Assembly (NCBI GenBank): GCA_051004015.1
Contig: JBPCKT010000128.1
Span: 31,155-95,154, forward strand
Direction: 5' to 3'
Source of the DNA: SXOA01 sp051004015
GTDB taxonomy: Bacteria; Planctomycetota; Planctomycetia; Pirellulales; Pirellulaceae
DNA: 64,000 nt
The position numbers were made by a program, and so were the translations under genes. A model generated the notes under the pieces. It ran no database searches, was not told the origin of the DNA, and saw nothing but the letters and a program-made list of their open reading frames with translations. The first letter of the stretch is position 1. Each line of letters begins with the position of its first letter. Shown here in pieces: positions 17,151 to 26,557 of the stretch.

Positions 17151-18287
17151 ATGAACCGCGATGAGCTCCAAGAGCAATTGCCGCACGCCGCCCTGGCGTT
17201 CCGGGGATACAACGTCACCAACCTCGGCCGCAGCCGCGAGCTGTTGGAGCACGCCCTGTATGGTCCGACCGTGGAGAAGCACTTGCGGGAACTCTCCCCT
17301 GTCACCAGCGAGATGCTAAATCGGGACGTCGATCTGGTCCGCTTCGTCCGGGAAGGGAAAGAACGCTCGCTCGAAACGTACGGCGAAGTCCTGTCCCTGA
17401 TTGTGGCGATAGAACTGGCCCAGCTTGAATTGCTGAAGACGCATTTCGACATCGATTACTCGGGCGCGAAACTCTCGTTTGGATACAGCCTGGGCGAAAT
17501 CACGGCTCTTGTTGCCGGCCGAATTATGGAAGCGGCGGAAGCCATCAAGATCCCGCTGACGCTGTGTGAAGACTGCGTGGCGCTCGCTCACGACGTGACG
17601 CTCGGCATCCTCTTCACCCGCAGCGGCGAGCTCCCTCAGGATGAAATCCGACGGCTCTGCTTGCGGATCAACAGCGAGGGGAAAGGAGTCATCGGCATTT
17701 CGTCCCATCTGTCCCCCAACTCGCTGCTCCTCATGGGACAGCAGGACACGCTGGACCGTTTCAAGCAACTGGCCGTTGAGCAATTGTCGGTGAAGGTCTC
17801 GCTCCGTAAGAACAGCGACCTCTGGCCGCCGCTGCATACGCCGATTGTCTGGGACAAGCACATTCCCAATCGAGCGGCCTGGCGGATGCACACGCTGGCG
17901 ATTCGCCTGGTGGAGCCCAAGCCGACCGTGCTGTCGCTCGTTACCGGCCGGCTGAGTTACACAGAACTGAGCGCCCGCTCACTCATTCATCAGTGGGTTG
18001 ATCACCCGCAGCGACTGTGGGAGGCGGTGTGCGAAGTCCTGTCCCGCGATGTAAAAACCATCATTCATATCGGCCCTGAGCCGAACTTAATTCCCGCGAC
18101 CTTCAAGCGGCTGAGCGAGAATATTTCTGCGCAGACGGAAAAGAGCCTCTCGATGCGAGCCCTCAGCGCCGCCGCTCGCCGGCCGTGGCTGCAAGGAGTG
18201 CTGCCGGAGCGGGCCTCGCTGATGCGTGCGCCGTTTGTGCAGCATGTCATTTTGGAAGACTGGCTGCTGGAGAATGCTCCCACCTAG
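17151..18287 (+). CDS. Malonyl-CoA:ACP transacylase-like protein
   Basis: A 378-residue protein with the acyltransferase fold. LSFGYSLGEITALVAGRIM matches the GHSLGE nucleophile loop of FabD with Tyr for the first His. An active-site His is likely in PPLHTPIVWD, and IIHIGPEPNLIPATF matches the FabD C-terminal strand. The usual GQGSQ oxyanion segment at the N-terminus is absent. It is transcribed divergently from the SDR operon, 119 bases apart, and stands between the two H4MPT gene groups. The start at 17151 has AAGGA upstream. The acyl substrate is unknown. Confidence 0.72.
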   Translation: MNRDELQEQLPHAALAFRGYNVTNLGRSRELLEHALYGPTVEKHLRELSPVTSEMLNRDVDLVRFVREGKERSLETYGEVLSLIVAIELAQLELLKTHFDIDYSGAKLSFGYSLGEITALVAGRIMEAAEAIKIPLTLCEDCVALAHDVTLGILFTRSGELPQDEIRRLCLRINSEGKGVIGISSHLSPNSLLLMGQQDTLDRFKQLAVEQLSVKVSLRKNSDLWPPLHTPIVWDKHIPNRAAWRMHTLAIRLVEPKPTVLSLVTGRLSYTELSARSLIHQWVDHPQRLWEAVCEVLSRDVKTIIHIGPEPNLIPATFKRLSENISAQTEKSLSMRALSAAARRPWLQGVLPERASLMRAPFVQHVILEDWLLENAPT

Positions 18288-18306
18288 CGGACCATTACTT
18301 TTCTTA

Positions 18307-18496
18307 AACGCAAAGTCGACAAGGCGCGAAGGCGCAAAGAAGAGAAGACGGGACAAGACGGGAAGAGACGAGAACACGGAAAACACGGTGAGGAACTTTG
18401 AGGGACCGTCTGCAATCGTCGGAATGACTCGGACCTCACTCCGTGTCCCAATCTTCTCCTTTCCTTTGCGTCTTCGCGCCTTGGCGACTTTGCGCT
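18307..18496. repeat. Imperfect 33-base inverted repeat between convergent genes
   Basis: Arms at 18307-18339 and 18464-18496 are reverse complements with about three mismatches. They have the CGCAAAG and GGCGCGAAG words of a dispersed repeat seen in many bacteria. They sit between the FabD-like and mtdC stops and may end both transcripts. The 124 bases between the arms hold no gene. Confidence 0.7.
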
Positions 18497-18511
18497 AAAA
18501 AGTTGAGTGTC

Positions 18512-19381
18512 TCATTTCCCCAATTCCTGCCCCAGTGCAAACACTTCTTCGGCGTCCAGCACCAGGTCATTGCGCGTGAAGAGCCTCTCGATGGCGGCGC
18601 GATGAATCTTCATCTTGGTTCCACCGACACCAATAGCGCCGTAGCAAAAGACGCCGGCCCGCTCTTTGGCCTTGTCCATTACTTCGAGGCCTTCGATTCC
18701 CAGAGGCGGGACGGCGTTGAGGTCAATGGCCACTTGAAGCGACGCGGCTTGCTTCAGGACTGCCGCGGAAAGAAGCTGGATTCCCGCGGCTCCGGCGGCA
18801 ATGACAATCTGAGCGCCCGCCACTGCTGCCGCTGATTCGTCGGCCGAGGCAGTGGCTACAGGCTCGAGTTTGGCTTCGGGCACCCGGCTGCGGATGGCCT
18901 GGCATGCTTCTTCCGCCTTTGGAAGCGTTCGTGAAGCCAGCCGAACCGTTGCACCCTGTCGGACTAACAGTCGAGCCGCCCGCTGACCGACCGGGCCGGT
19001 TCCAGCGAGGATTGTCGCCGTCGCCCCTTTCAACTCCATGTGCTTCGCTGCGGCCAGAACAGCAGCCGCAGCCGTGGTATTCGCACCATTGGCATCCAGC
19101 AGCGCGGAAACGCGCATCGGACCGAAGAAGCACTTGATGACCTGCCTGAGCAGTTCTTCTCCTTGCGCCACATTCGAGCCACCGATGAAGACGGCGGTCG
19201 AAGAGAGATCCTGCGGCGAGCGAGTGAACATCGCCCCATGCACGAGATCCCGCACCTGCTCCGGCTGGACGGAGTGGTATTGAAATAGTTGCTCTACCCC
19301 GGCATCCACCGCGACGACCGCGTCGAAGACGCTGGCGTGCGGGTCGGGATCGAGTTGGATCAGGATCTTTGGCTTGGGCAT
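18512..19381 (-). CDS. mtdC: NAD(P)-dependent methylene-tetrahydromethanopterin dehydrogenase
   Basis: Oxidises methylene-H4MPT to methenyl-H4MPT, the step after Fae in formaldehyde oxidation. The 289-residue protein starts PKPKILIQLDPDPHASVFD. It keeps the substrate region YHSVQPEQVRDLVHGAMFTR, a Rossmann motif ATILAGTGPVGQRAARLL, and GAIGVGGTKMKIHRAAIERLF, as in MtdB. The symbol follows the planctomycete MtdC class described for this reaction; MtdB versus MtdC cannot be settled by eye. It lies 121 bases after fae on the same strand, with a hairpin between them. Confidence 0.85.
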   Translation of the reverse strand: MPKPKILIQLDPDPHASVFDAVVAVDAGVEQLFQYHSVQPEQVRDLVHGAMFTRSPQDLSSTAVFIGGSNVAQGEELLRQVIKCFFGPMRVSALLDANGANTTAAAAVLAAAKHMELKGATATILAGTGPVGQRAARLLVRQGATVRLASRTLPKAEEACQAIRSRVPEAKLEPVATASADESAAAVAGAQIVIAAGAAGIQLLSAAVLKQAASLQVAIDLNAVPPLGIEGLEVMDKAKERAGVFCYGAIGVGGTKMKIHRAAIERLFTRNDLVLDAEEVFALGQELGK

Positions 19382-19409
19382 GGCCTGCCGAGAGACTTTT
19401 AGGACTTAT

Positions 19410-19443
19410 GGGACTAATGGGTCCTAGGTGTCCCATTAGTCCC
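19410..19443. repeat. Perfect 12-bp inverted repeat between fae and mtdC
   Basis: GGGACTAATGGG (19410-19421) and CCCATTAGTCCC (19432-19443) form a 12-bp stem with a 10-base loop. It lies in the fae-mtdC transcript. It has no U-run, so it could stabilise the fae message or be a REP-like element rather than a terminator. Confidence 0.75.
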
Positions 19444-19502
19444 GCAGTCAAAAGAGGACGACTACTCCTCCTCCATGAACCAAGGTCGCCATCCACCGCC
19501 GC

Positions 19503-20000
19503 TTAGAATCCGCGGAACGGGTGGACCGCCTTTTCCTTGCCGGCCAGCATCTCGTCTACGCTCGGCTTGTTCCCCATCGCGTTGGAAATGGCGAGCTTGG
19601 TGGCTTCGTAGTTGTATTGGTAGATCTTCTTGTCGTCCTGGGCTTCCCAGTGGATAAAGACGCCGCAGACGATGACCATGTCTTCGGCCTTCCCCTTGGG
19701 GAGCACGCCGGCTTCGACGGAATCGGCGACGGCCTTGGCGACGGCGGCCTGGGCCGGGCCAAACATCTGCACGGCTTGTTTGGCTCCCTGGATGGAAACC
19801 TTAGTGATCAACACGGTCGCCGGCTTGACGGCCAGATTAGGGGTGAGCACGGCCAACAGATTGGAGTGCCCCTTGCTCTGCCGGCACAAGGCGTTGGCAA
19901 AGGCGTGGCCCACGGGGCCGTCCTTATCGCCAATCATGAGGTCGATATGAGCAATCTCGTTTCCGTCGCCGACCAGGGCCTCGCCAATGAACATGGACAT
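19503..20000 (-). CDS. fae: Formaldehyde-activating enzyme
   Basis: Joins formaldehyde to tetrahydromethanopterin to give methylene-H4MPT. The 165-residue length is right for Fae. The start IGEALVGDGNEIAHIDLMIG holds the catalytic His. LLAVLTPNL, KPATVLITKVSI, AVQMFGPAQAAVAKAVADSV and VFIHWEAQDDKKIYQYNYEA follow methylotroph Fae closely. GGAG is eight bases before the ATG at 20000, so the ATG 36 bases further up is not used. Upstream, 20001-20299 is the shared divergent control region with the 20300 gene; no clear promoter is seen there. Confidence 0.95.
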   Translation of the reverse strand: MSMFIGEALVGDGNEIAHIDLMIGDKDGPVGHAFANALCRQSKGHSNLLAVLTPNLAVKPATVLITKVSIQGAKQAVQMFGPAQAAVAKAVADSVEAGVLPKGKAEDMVIVCGVFIHWEAQDDKKIYQYNYEATKLAISNAMGNKPSVDEMLAGKEKAVHPFRGF

Positions 20001-20299
20001 GTTTGTGTCTCCAAAAAGTGCGAAAAGTGCATTCATCCAGGGCTAACGAGAGTACCAAACTGGCTGCCGTTTGCAACCCGTCGCAGGATTGTGGGAGAAG
20101 CTGGCCATCACGGTTTTACCGGCAGATGTCGTTTACCTAATGCCCCTAAACGGCAGACTCCGATAGCAACCTACACGTTTGGCGATGCTGCGCTCGGACA
20201 CCAGACTGGCTGTCTGCTAAGCGGCTTTGTGAAAAAAATCGCAAGGCCACCCCAAGCGGTTCTCTCGTACGACCTCGTGTGATTGGAAGGGAAGTGGGA

Positions 20300-21289
20300 A
20301 TGAATCGCTCATTTCACGCATTTGCGGTTCTGCTCGTGTCGCTGGCCGGGGGCATGATTGCCGCTACCTGGAATTCCACGCTGCCGAGTGGGCGGACGTC
20401 CAAACACGCGAAGGCGAACGGCCACGCTGTTTCCTCCGGCCTGCACTGCTCCTGCAATCCCGAAAGCCTGATTCGATTCGAACAAGGATGCGCCCGCGAT
20501 AAGACGACCGGCGACTTCTACGGCTGCGGACTTGGGCTCGGCAAAAACGGTACGGGCGGTAAATCCGTTATTAGTGAAGCGGCCCATTCCGCGGTTGGCT
20601 TCGTTGGCAAGACTGCCGTTGCGATTCGCGATGGAATTGCTGGATTGCCGTGGCAGGAATTCGCCGCTCAATCACGGAGACTGGAAACAGAGTTGGCCGC
20701 GCTTCATGCGCGGATTCCCAGCCCGGAATTTCAGCCGGATCGCACCCCTGAGCAGGATTATGCCGCCGCCGAATTGGCTGCTGCCGGCCTCGATCCGATC
20801 ATGCCGAGCGGCGGCTGGCTGAGTTTCAATGCGCGGCTTGCTCCCCTGCATAACGCGATTTCGGCGGATGCGATGAGCCGCTCTACCAAGTCGACGGTGG
20901 AGCTGCTGGGGAGCTTCAGCCGGCAGTGGGAACGGCAGTCGCGTCTTTGGCTGGTCGAGAACGGGCTGCATCGGCAGTGGGATGATGCTGAAGTTGCCGT
21001 GAGGGACGAGCAGCGGCTGGCCAGCGCCCGGCTGCAGGTGGAAGAGGAGAATTTCGATCGCTGGTTTGAAAACTTTCCGCCGCCCATCACACAGCCCAAC
21101 CGGCTGAGCAATCCCATTGAGCCGAAAGAGGACCCGGAAGACTCGCGCCGGATAATTCTCGCAACCGCTAAGGCGATCGAAACTCTGTCCGGCCTGCTTC
21201 ACCAGACCGCCGAAAATTTAACACGTCATGCAGAGCAAGATGTTGCAAAATTGCACAAGCTGAAGAGTGAGATTGAAGAGCGGCGGTAA
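20300..21289 (+). CDS. Secreted protein with coiled-coil C-terminus, unknown function
   Basis: A 329-residue protein with an N-terminal signal or anchor (MNRSFHAFAVLLVSLAGGMI). Next is a short cysteine region (GLHCSCNPESL, GCARDKTTGDFYGCG), then a long, highly charged helical part with many Glu, Arg and Gln, likely coiled coil. AAGGGA lies upstream of the ATG at 20300. It is divergent from fae, with 299 bases between, but nothing ties it to C1 metabolism. I do not recognise the family. Confidence 0.65.
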   Translation: MNRSFHAFAVLLVSLAGGMIAATWNSTLPSGRTSKHAKANGHAVSSGLHCSCNPESLIRFEQGCARDKTTGDFYGCGLGLGKNGTGGKSVISEAAHSAVGFVGKTAVAIRDGIAGLPWQEFAAQSRRLETELAALHARIPSPEFQPDRTPEQDYAAAELAAAGLDPIMPSGGWLSFNARLAPLHNAISADAMSRSTKSTVELLGSFSRQWERQSRLWLVENGLHRQWDDAEVAVRDEQRLASARLQVEEENFDRWFENFPPPITQPNRLSNPIEPKEDPEDSRRIILATAKAIETLSGLLHQTAENLTRHAEQDVAKLHKLKSEIEERR

Positions 21290-21443
21290 TGGATTTTGTG
21301 GCCAAGAGAAGGGAGCAATTCTCATCGGCTGACACTTGAGACGGCGGCAACAATATTTTCGTAACATCTTGGTGTAAAACACCTTGCATCAGCGCCTTTT
21401 GCAATCCAAGGCACCCGTTCTGAGAATCTAGACGCAATTGCTT

Positions 21444-21465
21444 GCGGGCCAGACCCGCTTTCTTT
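21444..21465 (+). terminator. Possible terminator after the 20300 gene
   Basis: GCGGG-CCAGA-CCCGC is followed by TTTCTTT. It lies 154 bases after the stop. The remaining gap, 21290-21739, also has a small palindrome GGTGT-AAA-ACACC at 21371-21383 and no supported gene. Confidence 0.4.
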
Positions 21466-21739
21466 CGTGCTCGCAGAGCCGTGGCACTGCACTTGCGTTA
21501 ACCGTCGTCCTCCTCTGTTTTTGCACACTGCTCGACTTTCAATCACGGACACGTCGGATCAGGCTGGTGGGGCCTCTGCCGAGCGCTCAAAATTCCGCTT
21601 TTTCGCTGGCAGAAGGGTTCTCTGCCAAATAAGATAAAGGCTGGCTGCCGGTACGTGGAAGAGGCTCCGCGTGCCGCTGGCTACCCATTTTGAACAGGCA
21701 AGGCACATTGATTCTTTTTTTGGACTGGGAGTGAACGTC

Positions 21740-24700
21740 ATGACAAAACGCAGTCAGTTGGCGCTGGCTATTCTGCCGGTGGTGATGCTGGCTCTAGTTG
21801 CTTCGTCCGCTGCAGTTTCTGCCAGTGCGGCAGAGAAGGCGCGGCTCGCCACGTTTGAGAGGGCGCCGGGTGAAAGCTATTTCGCTTTGAGCCTCATTCC
21901 CGACGTGCAGGCGAGCCGGGAGGCACATGAGATTGTCATTCTGGTCGATACTTCCGCCAGCCAGGTCGGCTCGTTCCGAGACGATTGCTTGGCCGCATTG
22001 GCGAGCATGCTTGGGCATCTCGACAAGAGCGACAAGGTGAGCCTCCTGGCGCTCGACCTGCGGGCCGTGCCGATGACTGATGGATTCGTGGCGCCCAAGG
22101 GCGAAGAGATGCACGCCGCCATTGCCAAACTGCAGGCCCGCGTGCCGCTGGGCGCGACCGATTTGGATGCCGGGCTCAGGAGCGCGATGACGAGCTTTGC
22201 CAAGGATTCCACTGCGGCGAGAAGTGTGGTTTACATTGGTGACGGGCTGAGCCGGGCTAACCTGTTGATAGGGGAAGACTACACGAACCTGGTGAAAGAC
22301 CTGGCGGCAAGCAAAGTTGCTGTTTCCAGCCTGGCCATCGGGCGTGAGCAGAATGTTCAAATTTTGGCCTCGATTGCCAATCTTACCGGCGGCATGGTTC
22401 AAGTCGATAACGGAGCCGAGGGAGTGGCCGACGCTGCCGGCAAGGTGATGGCCAAGATTGCCGAAGGGACGGTCATCTGGCCGAAGTCGTCGGTGCTTTC
22501 CGAGGGTCTGGCGGACGTGCTGCCGAAGTCCGTGCCGCCGCTTCGGTTGGACCGGGACACGATCGTGCTGGGCAAGATGAACGGCCAGGGAACTCAAGAA
22601 ATTGCGGTGAAAGCCGATGTGAATGGCAAGGAAATCGAGCTGAAGTGGACGGTTCGCCCCGAAGCGTCCAGTGATGATTTCGCTTTCCTGCCCAAGTTGA
22701 TTGAGGAATTCCGCACCGACGATGGGCTGTCCTTGCCCACGCTGGGTTCGGCCGGACTGAGAGAGGCCCGCTATATCACGAACCAGAGCGTCGAAGATTT
22801 AACGAAGCTCGGTCATGCCGCACTGGCCTCCGGTGATTTACCGGGCGCGCTGAGCGCCGCCCTGGCCGCCCTGGCCCGCGACCCGAACCACTCCGGCGCC
22901 AAAGCTCTTAAGTCCGCTGCCGAAAAAGCCATCTCCACCAAGAGCACGGATGACAAAAGTGCCTTCGAGAAAAATCGTGCCTTCGAGGAGGATCAGGCGG
23001 AGCGCCCTGCCGGATCTTATTACGTGAATTTCCAGGCTCCTGAAGGAACCGAGAGTTCGGCCCTGATCGATGAAGTCCTGACCGAGTCCAAGGGGATTCT
23101 GGACACCACGGAAACGGAGCGCAAGGTTGATGAACAGCGGATCAAAGCCCTCGTCGAGAAAGCGCTGACCGATGCCCGCGAACAAATGGGAAGCGACCCC
23201 GACGGCGCAGAGCAGCAGCTCAAATTAATGGGAGATAACGTCAAGCTGTCTCCCGCCCTCAGCGCGGAGGTCCGCAATCAACTGCGCAGCCAGATTGAGA
23301 ATGCGGTTCGCGAAGCCCGCCGCCAGAGTGGCGTGGTGAAAGAGAAGCTTGCTCGCGCACGGGAACTGGAGGCACAGGCTCGCGAGCAGAACAAGATTCT
23401 ACGGGATCTGGACCTGAAGACGCAGCGTCTCAAGCAGGTTATGGACCGGTTTGACGCCCTGATGGAGGAAGGGAATTACGCGAACGCTGACGATGAAGTT
23501 CGACCCGAAATCGAGAAATTAGCGCCCGGCTCGATTGTCGCCGCTTCGGTGAACGCGGCAGCGCAACTCCAGCGATATGACGCCGAGCTTGACCAGATCC
23601 GCCAGATGCGACACCGAAATTTCCTCGCCGCCTTGCACCAGGTCGAACTGGCCCTAGTTCCCTTCCCGGGCGAACCTCCGATTGTGTACCCCTCGGCAGA
23701 GTTTTGGGAGGAGATTTCCCGCAGCGCGTTTCGCAACTCCCGCTCCAGCGCCGTGGATATTACCGGCCCCGGGAAGAACAAGGAACAGCGAATTCGGGAT
23801 GCCCTGGAAACCGATGTGGACCTCGATTATCCCGAAACGCCCCTGAAGGAAGTTATTGATGATTTGAAGGAGCGGTTTAATATTCCGATTGTGCTGGCCA
23901 CCAAGAAACTGGAAGAGGCGGCCATCAATTTGGAAACGCCCGTCACGGTGAGCTTCAAGCAAATTAGCTTGCGGGCCGGCCTGCGAAACATGCTGGGCGA
24001 GCTCGGCTTGGTTTACCTCATTAAGGATGAGGTCATGTTGATTACCACGCCGGAAGACGCCGGCAGCCAACTCATCACCAAGGTCTACCGCGTCGGCGAC
24101 CTGGTTGTGTCTCCTGTTCCGCTTGGCCTAAGCCAAGGCGGCGCGCAGGGGGGCTTCGGCGGCGGCGGCGGTGGTGGACAGGGTGGTGGCATGGGCGGTG
24201 GAATGGGCGGTGGTGGAATGGGCGGTGGTGGAATGGGGGGTGGTGGAATGGGCGGTGGTGGAATGGGGGGTGGCGGTGGAATGTTCGCCGTGGAAGAGGA
24301 TCTGTCGCTCGGCACCAAGAAGGATCCGTCCAAGGCGGAGGTTGTTCCTGTCCCGGCTCCGCGGGCCAAGCTCCCCAAGGTCATTGGCAAACGGCTGACC
24401 GCGAAGGGCTCGTGGGACAAATTCTTCGAGGCGAAAAAGGAAGAAATCTCCAGCACCACGGACGATACGCAGCTGCGGCAGATTCTGGCCGACGTGCGGC
24501 AGACGACCCGCGAGCTGGTAGTGGAAAAGAAGTTCGCGGAAGTCCGCACCCTGATTCAGTCCTCCCTGAAGCATGGCATAGTGGAATCCTGGATGTACGA
24601 AGCGCTGGGACTCGCCCTTCAAGCGGATCCGACGGCTCCCGCGGATGAGCTGGAGCGAGCATTGATGTCCGCCATCGATCTGGCCGGAAACGAAGAACAA

Positions 24701-25801
24701 GTTCTGTATGTCGCCGAATACATGGCACGCTGCGGATTGAAGGCGAGGGCTCTCAAGCTCTATCAGCAAGTCGCCAAGACCAGCCCGGCGCGGATTGAGC
24801 CGTACTTGCAAGGTCTCACTCTGGCGAAGTCACTGAATGATATTGCCGGCATCAAATGGGCCTGCGTGGGTATCCTCCGCCAGTCCTGGTCCAAGGAAGA
24901 CCGGAAAGTGGGCGAGGACGCATTCCGCATTGCCAAGGCGACCTACGAATCGCTCCTCAAGGAAAATCGCCATCCCGAGGCGGAAGCCTTCGACAAGGCC
25001 GTACGAGCTGCCATGGTCCGCGACGTGGTGATCCGGGTGAACTGGACCGGCGATGCCGACGTGGACATGTTGGTTGTCGAACCGTCGGGAACCAGTTGCT
25101 CGATGCGCAGCCCGCGGTCGGTTGCCGGCGGCGTCTTTTTTGGCGACGCCTCCGCTGCCGATCAAGGGACTTCCGCCGACGGCTATAGCGAGATGTACGC
25201 TTGCGGAGAGGCCTTCGACGGCCAATACCGGGTGCTCCTCCGCACGGCCTGGGGACTGCCGACCGCTAAGAAAGTGACAGTCACCGTTTACACCCATTAC
25301 GGAACCGACAAACAGACCTTCGAGCAGCAGCAGATTGCCCTCGGGGACAAGGATGCCCTGGTGCTCGTCGCGCTGAAGGATGGCCGGCGCAAAGAAGCCC
25401 TGCCGGATGCCCAGGTGGCGCAGGTCGCCAAGGTCCAGAACGCCTTCAACCGCGCCATCCTGGCCCAGCAGATGGGGCAGTTCAGCAACTCCGGGGCGGC
25501 GCAGAGCTTCGGCGCTGGCCAGCGACTCCTCGCTGCCAACGGCCTCGGCTTCTTCGGCCGCGGAGCGGTCGGCTATCGTCCGGTGATCATCACCCTGGAC
25601 GAAGGTGCCCAGTTCAGCTCCAACGCGGTGATTTCTGCCGACCGGCGTTATGTCCGCGTCTCGCCGAACCCATTCTTCTCGGCAATCACCGAAGTCTCCA
25701 CCTTCAACTTCGTGAGTGGTGCCGGCACCTCGCAGGGCCAGGGCGGCGGCTTCGGCGGCGGCGGTGGCGGCGCTGGCGGCGGCGGCGGCGGAGTATTCTA
25801 A
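21740..25801 (+). CDS. Large secreted protein: vWA domain, coiled coil, secretin-like domain
   Basis: A 1353-residue exported protein. After a signal peptide (residues 1-32) comes a vWA domain with MIDAS motif VDTSAS (Asp70, Ser72, Ser74). A coiled-coil region follows (about 400-640). Next is a secretin/STN-type domain (about 690-790: LDYPETPLKEVIDDLKERFN, MLITTPEDA). Then a GGGMG pentapeptide tract (about 803-848), a helical repeat region, and a C-terminal domain with VNWTGDADVDMLVVEPSGT. It ends in a second Gly tract. GGGAG is eight bases before the ATG. It likely works in the periplasm or on the surface. The exact role is unknown. Confidence 0.75.
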   Translation: MTKRSQLALAILPVVMLALVASSAAVSASAAEKARLATFERAPGESYFALSLIPDVQASREAHEIVILVDTSASQVGSFRDDCLAALASMLGHLDKSDKVSLLALDLRAVPMTDGFVAPKGEEMHAAIAKLQARVPLGATDLDAGLRSAMTSFAKDSTAARSVVYIGDGLSRANLLIGEDYTNLVKDLAASKVAVSSLAIGREQNVQILASIANLTGGMVQVDNGAEGVADAAGKVMAKIAEGTVIWPKSSVLSEGLADVLPKSVPPLRLDRDTIVLGKMNGQGTQEIAVKADVNGKEIELKWTVRPEASSDDFAFLPKLIEEFRTDDGLSLPTLGSAGLREARYITNQSVEDLTKLGHAALASGDLPGALSAALAALARDPNHSGAKALKSAAEKAISTKSTDDKSAFEKNRAFEEDQAERPAGSYYVNFQAPEGTESSALIDEVLTESKGILDTTETERKVDEQRIKALVEKALTDAREQMGSDPDGAEQQLKLMGDNVKLSPALSAEVRNQLRSQIENAVREARRQSGVVKEKLARARELEAQAREQNKILRDLDLKTQRLKQVMDRFDALMEEGNYANADDEVRPEIEKLAPGSIVAASVNAAAQLQRYDAELDQIRQMRHRNFLAALHQVELALVPFPGEPPIVYPSAEFWEEISRSAFRNSRSSAVDITGPGKNKEQRIRDALETDVDLDYPETPLKEVIDDLKERFNIPIVLATKKLEEAAINLETPVTVSFKQISLRAGLRNMLGELGLVYLIKDEVMLITTPEDAGSQLITKVYRVGDLVVSPVPLGLSQGGAQGGFGGGGGGGQGGGMGGGMGGGGMGGGGMGGGGMGGGGMGGGGGMFAVEEDLSLGTKKDPSKAEVVPVPAPRAKLPKVIGKRLTAKGSWDKFFEAKKEEISSTTDDTQLRQILADVRQTTRELVVEKKFAEVRTLIQSSLKHGIVESWMYEALGLALQADPTAPADELERALMSAIDLAGNEEQVLYVAEYMARCGLKARALKLYQQVAKTSPARIEPYLQGLTLAKSLNDIAGIKWACVGILRQSWSKEDRKVGEDAFRIAKATYESLLKENRHPEAEAFDKAVRAAMVRDVVIRVNWTGDADVDMLVVEPSGTSCSMRSPRSVAGGVFFGDASAADQGTSADGYSEMYACGEAFDGQYRVLLRTAWGLPTAKKVTVTVYTHYGTDKQTFEQQQIALGDKDALVLVALKDGRRKEALPDAQVAQVAKVQNAFNRAILAQQMGQFSNSGAAQSFGAGQRLLAANGLGFFGRGAVGYRPVIITLDEGAQFSSNAVISADRRYVRVSPNPFFSAITEVSTFNFVSGAGTSQGQGGGFGGGGGGAGGGGGGVF
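24149..24283. repeat. GGGMG-coding 15-base tandem repeat
   Basis: A G-rich tract with a 15-base unit (GGTGGTGGAATGGGC and near copies) repeated about five times in frame. It encodes Gly-Gly-Gly-Met-Gly units inside the vWA/STN protein. Copies are nearly identical at the base level, so the number could change by slippage without a frameshift. Confidence 0.85.
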
Positions 25802-25834
25802 TCGCCGTGAGGATTATGCCTGCCTGAACCATCC

Positions 25835-25864
25835 AGCCGCGTCCAAGTGCCGCGGCTTTTTTCT
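25835..25864 (+). terminator. Rho-independent terminator of the vWA/STN gene
   Basis: AGCCGCG, a 9-base loop and CGCGGCT form a perfect 7-bp stem followed by a run of six T, 33 bases after the stop codon at 25801. The classical layout makes this the clearest terminator in the window. Confidence 0.85.
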
Positions 25865-25905
25865 TTTGAGTCGCTCGATATCGAGTATCTGGGAATTGCC
25901 GGCAA

Positions 25906-26466
25906 TTATCCGGTCCCGCACGCCGGCCCAGTCGGATAGGCCGCCTGAGCCGCGCGTTCCGCATCGGCGTAGAAAGGCGGAGGTAGAATTGGCTGGCCTC
26001 CGTCCTGGGCGACGTCGTACATGCCGAAGGCCCGGATCATTGCCAGGAAATCAACGGGCTCAAACAGCGGGCCGCTGGGAAACCGATCATCGAGAAAGGC
26101 GAACATCATCTCCACTTCGGCTTGCAGCTCCAGACCGATATGGCTCGTCAGCGTGGCAATCGCGCCGTCGCTTTGCATGTCCTGCACCACGGCAGTGTAG
26201 CGGAGCTGATCGCCAGGAAAGGCATAGCGATGAAAAATCGCCTTCCCGATCTTCGCCAGCACCACGCGAGCCTCAAAGCCGCTCACCTCGCCGATGAGCA
26301 GTCCCGCCGTCTGGGCCATTCCCTCGATCACCAGGGAATTCGGAAACACGGGAAAGCCTGGCTGATACTGGTCGAGTTCTTCTTCGACAATACTGACATT
26401 CTTCACCGCGACCGCCCGCTTGCCGCGTTCAAACTCCAGGAATTTGTCGATCCAGAACCAGCGCAT
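25906..26466 (-). CDS. Hotdog-fold FabZ-like protein without the catalytic His
   Basis: A 186-residue relative of 3-hydroxyacyl-ACP dehydratases. QYQPGFPVFPNSLVIEGMAQ aligns with the FabZ segment GHFPGRPIMPGVLIIEAMAQ: the Glu is kept but the catalytic His is Tyr. It is probably not a dehydratase in its own right and may pair with the intact FabZ encoded two genes upstream. It lies 91 bases after the ACP gene; a small inverted repeat (TGACGAAT, 26519-26545) is in that gap. The extra C-terminal 50 residues match no family I know. Confidence 0.78.
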   Translation of the reverse strand: MRWFWIDKFLEFERGKRAVAVKNVSIVEEELDQYQPGFPVFPNSLVIEGMAQTAGLLIGEVSGFEARVVLAKIGKAIFHRYAFPGDQLRYTAVVQDMQSDGAIATLTSHIGLELQAEVEMMFAFLDDRFPSGPLFEPVDFLAMIRAFGMYDVAQDGGQPILPPPFYADAERAAQAAYPTGPACGTG

Positions 26467-26557
26467 GGTATCTGCTTCGCGTCAAAGGGGAAGTGCCGAA
26501 ATTCGAATGAAGAAAGAGTGACGAATTGCGAGTCCTCATTCGTCATTCGCCATTAGT

